Below are positions 62,540 through 64,000 of a DNA stretch of 64,000 bases, one piece after another. Location of the stretch: the NCBI RefSeq assembly GCF_000277815.2, contig NC_018479.1, positions 1-64,000 on the forward strand, written 5' to 3'. The position numbers and the translations under genes were made by a program. The number at the start of each line of letters is the position of its first letter. Within the stretch, counting starts at the first letter, position 1. The notes beneath the pieces were generated by a model. That model searched no databases. It was not told the DNA's origin and saw nothing but the letters and a program-made list of their open reading frames with translations. Source of the stretch: Encephalitozoon hellem ATCC 50504 (lineage: Eukaryota; Microsporidia; Unikaryonidae).

Positions 62540-64000
62540 ATGAAACTTGAGCCGGGAACAGTCGAAGCTCTTTACAACAGCCAGACCAGCAATCCGCTGT
62601 ACAAGAGTCCAATCCTCCAGATCACATCTCTAGGAAAGTTATCTGTCGCTATTGGAGATAAGCAAAGATATCGAGTCAATCTGTCTGACGGTGTGAACTA
62701 CATGAAGGGGATTTTCTCCAGTGAGCTCACACCTCACTTTGAGAAGGGGCTTGTGAGTAAATATAGCCTGATCAGGCCTGGAAGATTCAGCGTAAGGTCA
62801 AAAGACGGCAGTGTATACATATACATCCAGGAGATTCAGGAGTATGAGGACTGTAATGTCGAGATAGGAAAGCCCGTAAACATAAGCACCGGCAATGCGT
62901 CTTTCAGCGACAACCAACCCAGCCCCGGGAATCTAAAACGAGTAGAAGTAAATCAGCAGCATTGGAAGCAGGCTGATGAGGAAGATAAAAAAAGAGTAAA
63001 GAGGGATTCCAATTGCGATGGGGAATTTACAGCAATAAACATGCTGAATCCGTTCCACAACAAGTGGGTTATAAAGGGAAGGGTAGTGGTGAAGGGCGAT
63101 ATAAGAAGATTCACTAACCAGAAAGGCGAAGGAAAAGTATTCAACTTTGAGCTTTCAGATGGGACTGCGCAAGTGAAGATAATATGCTTTTCTGATTGTG
63201 TTGATATATTTTTTCCGATAGTGGAGGTTGGGAAAGTGTACACTGTCACAAAGGGGACAGTAAAGATGGCAAACAAGCAGTACTCCACAAACCCGTTTGA
63301 TTATGAAATAATTTTGGACAAGAATTCTGAGGTTAGGTGTGCAGCCGATGATGGATCGCCTCGATACTTTTTCAATTTTACTAAAATCTCTGATATATCG
63401 CTTGGAAGTGCCTACTGCGATGTAATTGGAGTTGTTAAGGAAGCATATGGCCCTTCGACCGTGATGGTCAGAAGCACGCAAAACGAGCTTCTTAAGAGAG
63501 ATGTTGTTCTTGTTGATGAAAGCGGGAGTGTAAGATTAACCCTGTGGGGGCAGAAGGCTGAGATCGATATCGAGGAGGGGGTAGTTATTGGGCTGAAGTC
63601 TATCAAGGTCAGCGAATTTAATGGGATCTCGATATCAACCACAGGAGGGTCGCAGGTTGTGGTAAATCCCGATATTTCTGAAGCACACGAGCTTGCTGGA
63701 TGGTATCAGTCGATTGGAAAGAACATGCAGGTGACTCTCCCGCGAAAAGAAGAAAAAAGGAGGCTAGTACAGGAAGTCAAGGAAAATGAGCTGGCCTATT
63801 CGACCATCCAAGGGACTGTAATGTTCTTAAAGGAAGATGCTCTATGGTATGCGTCATGCAAAGGCGAGGGATGCAATAAGAAGGTCATGATAGAGGAGGG
63901 TGGAAACTACAGGTGCGAGAGATGCAACATGACATACGAGGATTGTAACTACAGGTACATGGTCACAATGCATCTTGGAGACTTTACTGGGCAGATATGG
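62540..64000 (+). CDS. RFA1: Replication protein A large subunit (Rfa1), 3' end missing
   Basis: I translated this frame by hand: open from the ATG at 62540 to the last base, 487 codons, so the C-terminus is outside the window. RPA binds single-stranded DNA in replication and repair. Domains: N-terminal OB fold (about 1-105), a linker, then DNA-binding OB folds with TAINMLNPFHNKWVIKGRV, GKVFNFELSDGTAQVKIICF, and a later YCDVIGVV. The Rfa1 zinc site CKGEGCNKKV...YRCERCN is near residues 446-471. The final MVTMHLGDFTGQIW begins the last OB strand. Full-length family members are about 600-620 aa. Confidence 0.95.
   Translation, partial: MKLEPGTVEALYNSQTSNPLYKSPILQITSLGKLSVAIGDKQRYRVNLSDGVNYMKGIFSSELTPHFEKGLVSKYSLIRPGRFSVRSKDGSVYIYIQEIQEYEDCNVEIGKPVNISTGNASFSDNQPSPGNLKRVEVNQQHWKQADEEDKKRVKRDSNCDGEFTAINMLNPFHNKWVIKGRVVVKGDIRRFTNQKGEGKVFNFELSDGTAQVKIICFSDCVDIFFPIVEVGKVYTVTKGTVKMANKQYSTNPFDYEIILDKNSEVRCAADDGSPRYFFNFTKISDISLGSAYCDVIGVVKEAYGPSTVMVRSTQNELLKRDVVLVDESGSVRLTLWGQKAEIDIEEGVVIGLKSIKVSEFNGISISTTGGSQVVVNPDISEAHELAGWYQSIGKNMQVTLPRKEEKRRLVQEVKENELAYSTIQGTVMFLKEDALWYASCKGEGCNKKVMIEEGGNYRCERCNMTYEDCNYRYMVTMHLGDFTGQIW

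Noticed and set aside
1..64000. rRNA genes, CRISPR arrays, insertion sequences or prokaryotic operons.
   Set aside because: No such signatures were seen; the content is eukaryotic, and the bacterial-like NTT genes are established microsporidian acquisitions.

Overview
This window is nuclear DNA of a microsporidian and almost certainly an Encephalitozoon species. Evidence: about 59 protein genes and 4 tRNA genes in 64 kb, intergenic gaps mostly under 150 bp, no recognisable introns, shortened core eukaryotic proteins, three bacterial-type ATP/ADP translocase genes (the hallmark energy-parasite transporters), and an N-terminal gene fragment of the Encephalitozoon subtelomeric UPF0329/DUF1609 family at the left edge. 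From memory, the content and order (RPB2, inorganic pyrophosphatase, the cap methyltransferase Ecm1, clustered NTTs, HMG-CoA synthase) match chromosome X of E. cuniculi. The Ecm1 protein is similar but not identical to the E. cuniculi protein I remember, so a sister species is likely. I cannot name the species.

Layout. 1-9.4 kb: GC-rich chromosome flank with the edge gene, two poorly conserved secreted or membrane proteins, a Pro/Thr/Ser-rich repeat protein, and core genes (Maf1, LSm3, RPL35, an ARF-like GTPase, Cdc7 kinase, Rpt3). 9.5-28 kb: housekeeping genes (V-ATPase D, an ARS2-like factor, tRNA-Asn, RPL23A, SRP receptor alpha, ribose-5-phosphate isomerase, Rpn7, tRNA-Val, Prp31, RPC34, eIF3i, a TCP10/SAS-4-domain protein, CCT3, RPB2, NF-YB, Rrp46, NAT10/Kre33, U1-C, tRNA-Ser). 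28-31.2 kb: a glycerolipid locus with a DGAT1/ACAT-like MBOAT gene and a GPAT-like gene, separated by a 107-codon chimeric ORF made by an old tandem duplication. 31.2-40.7 kb: kinesin-14, Rei1-like factor, pyrophosphatase, a histone-fold protein, Rho GTPase, cofilin, Ecm1, Sec5, RPS23, Rpn10. 40.8-57.3 kb: three NTT translocases, all on the minus strand, interleaved with RPC31-like, DEAD-box Rrp3, MscS channel, tRNA-Pro, a HIT hydrolase, an IPA1-like protein, UTP10, HMG-CoA synthase and UNG. 57.5-64 kb: proteasome alpha1, a short-chain dehydrogenase, an AGC pseudokinase, Tim50, a divergent Vps34-like PI3-kinase, and RFA1 running off the right edge.

The genes form no single pathway. Themes are transcription and RNA processing, the proteasome (Rpt3, Rpn7, Rpn10, alpha1), host ATP theft (NTTs), the mitosome (Tim50 and perhaps one NTT), lipid synthesis and membrane traffic. 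Start codons were chosen as ATG. Several sit just after a CCC- or GGG-type element (often CCCTTAATG-like), and I used this to choose among alternatives. All function calls rest on motifs recognised by eye, without database searches.
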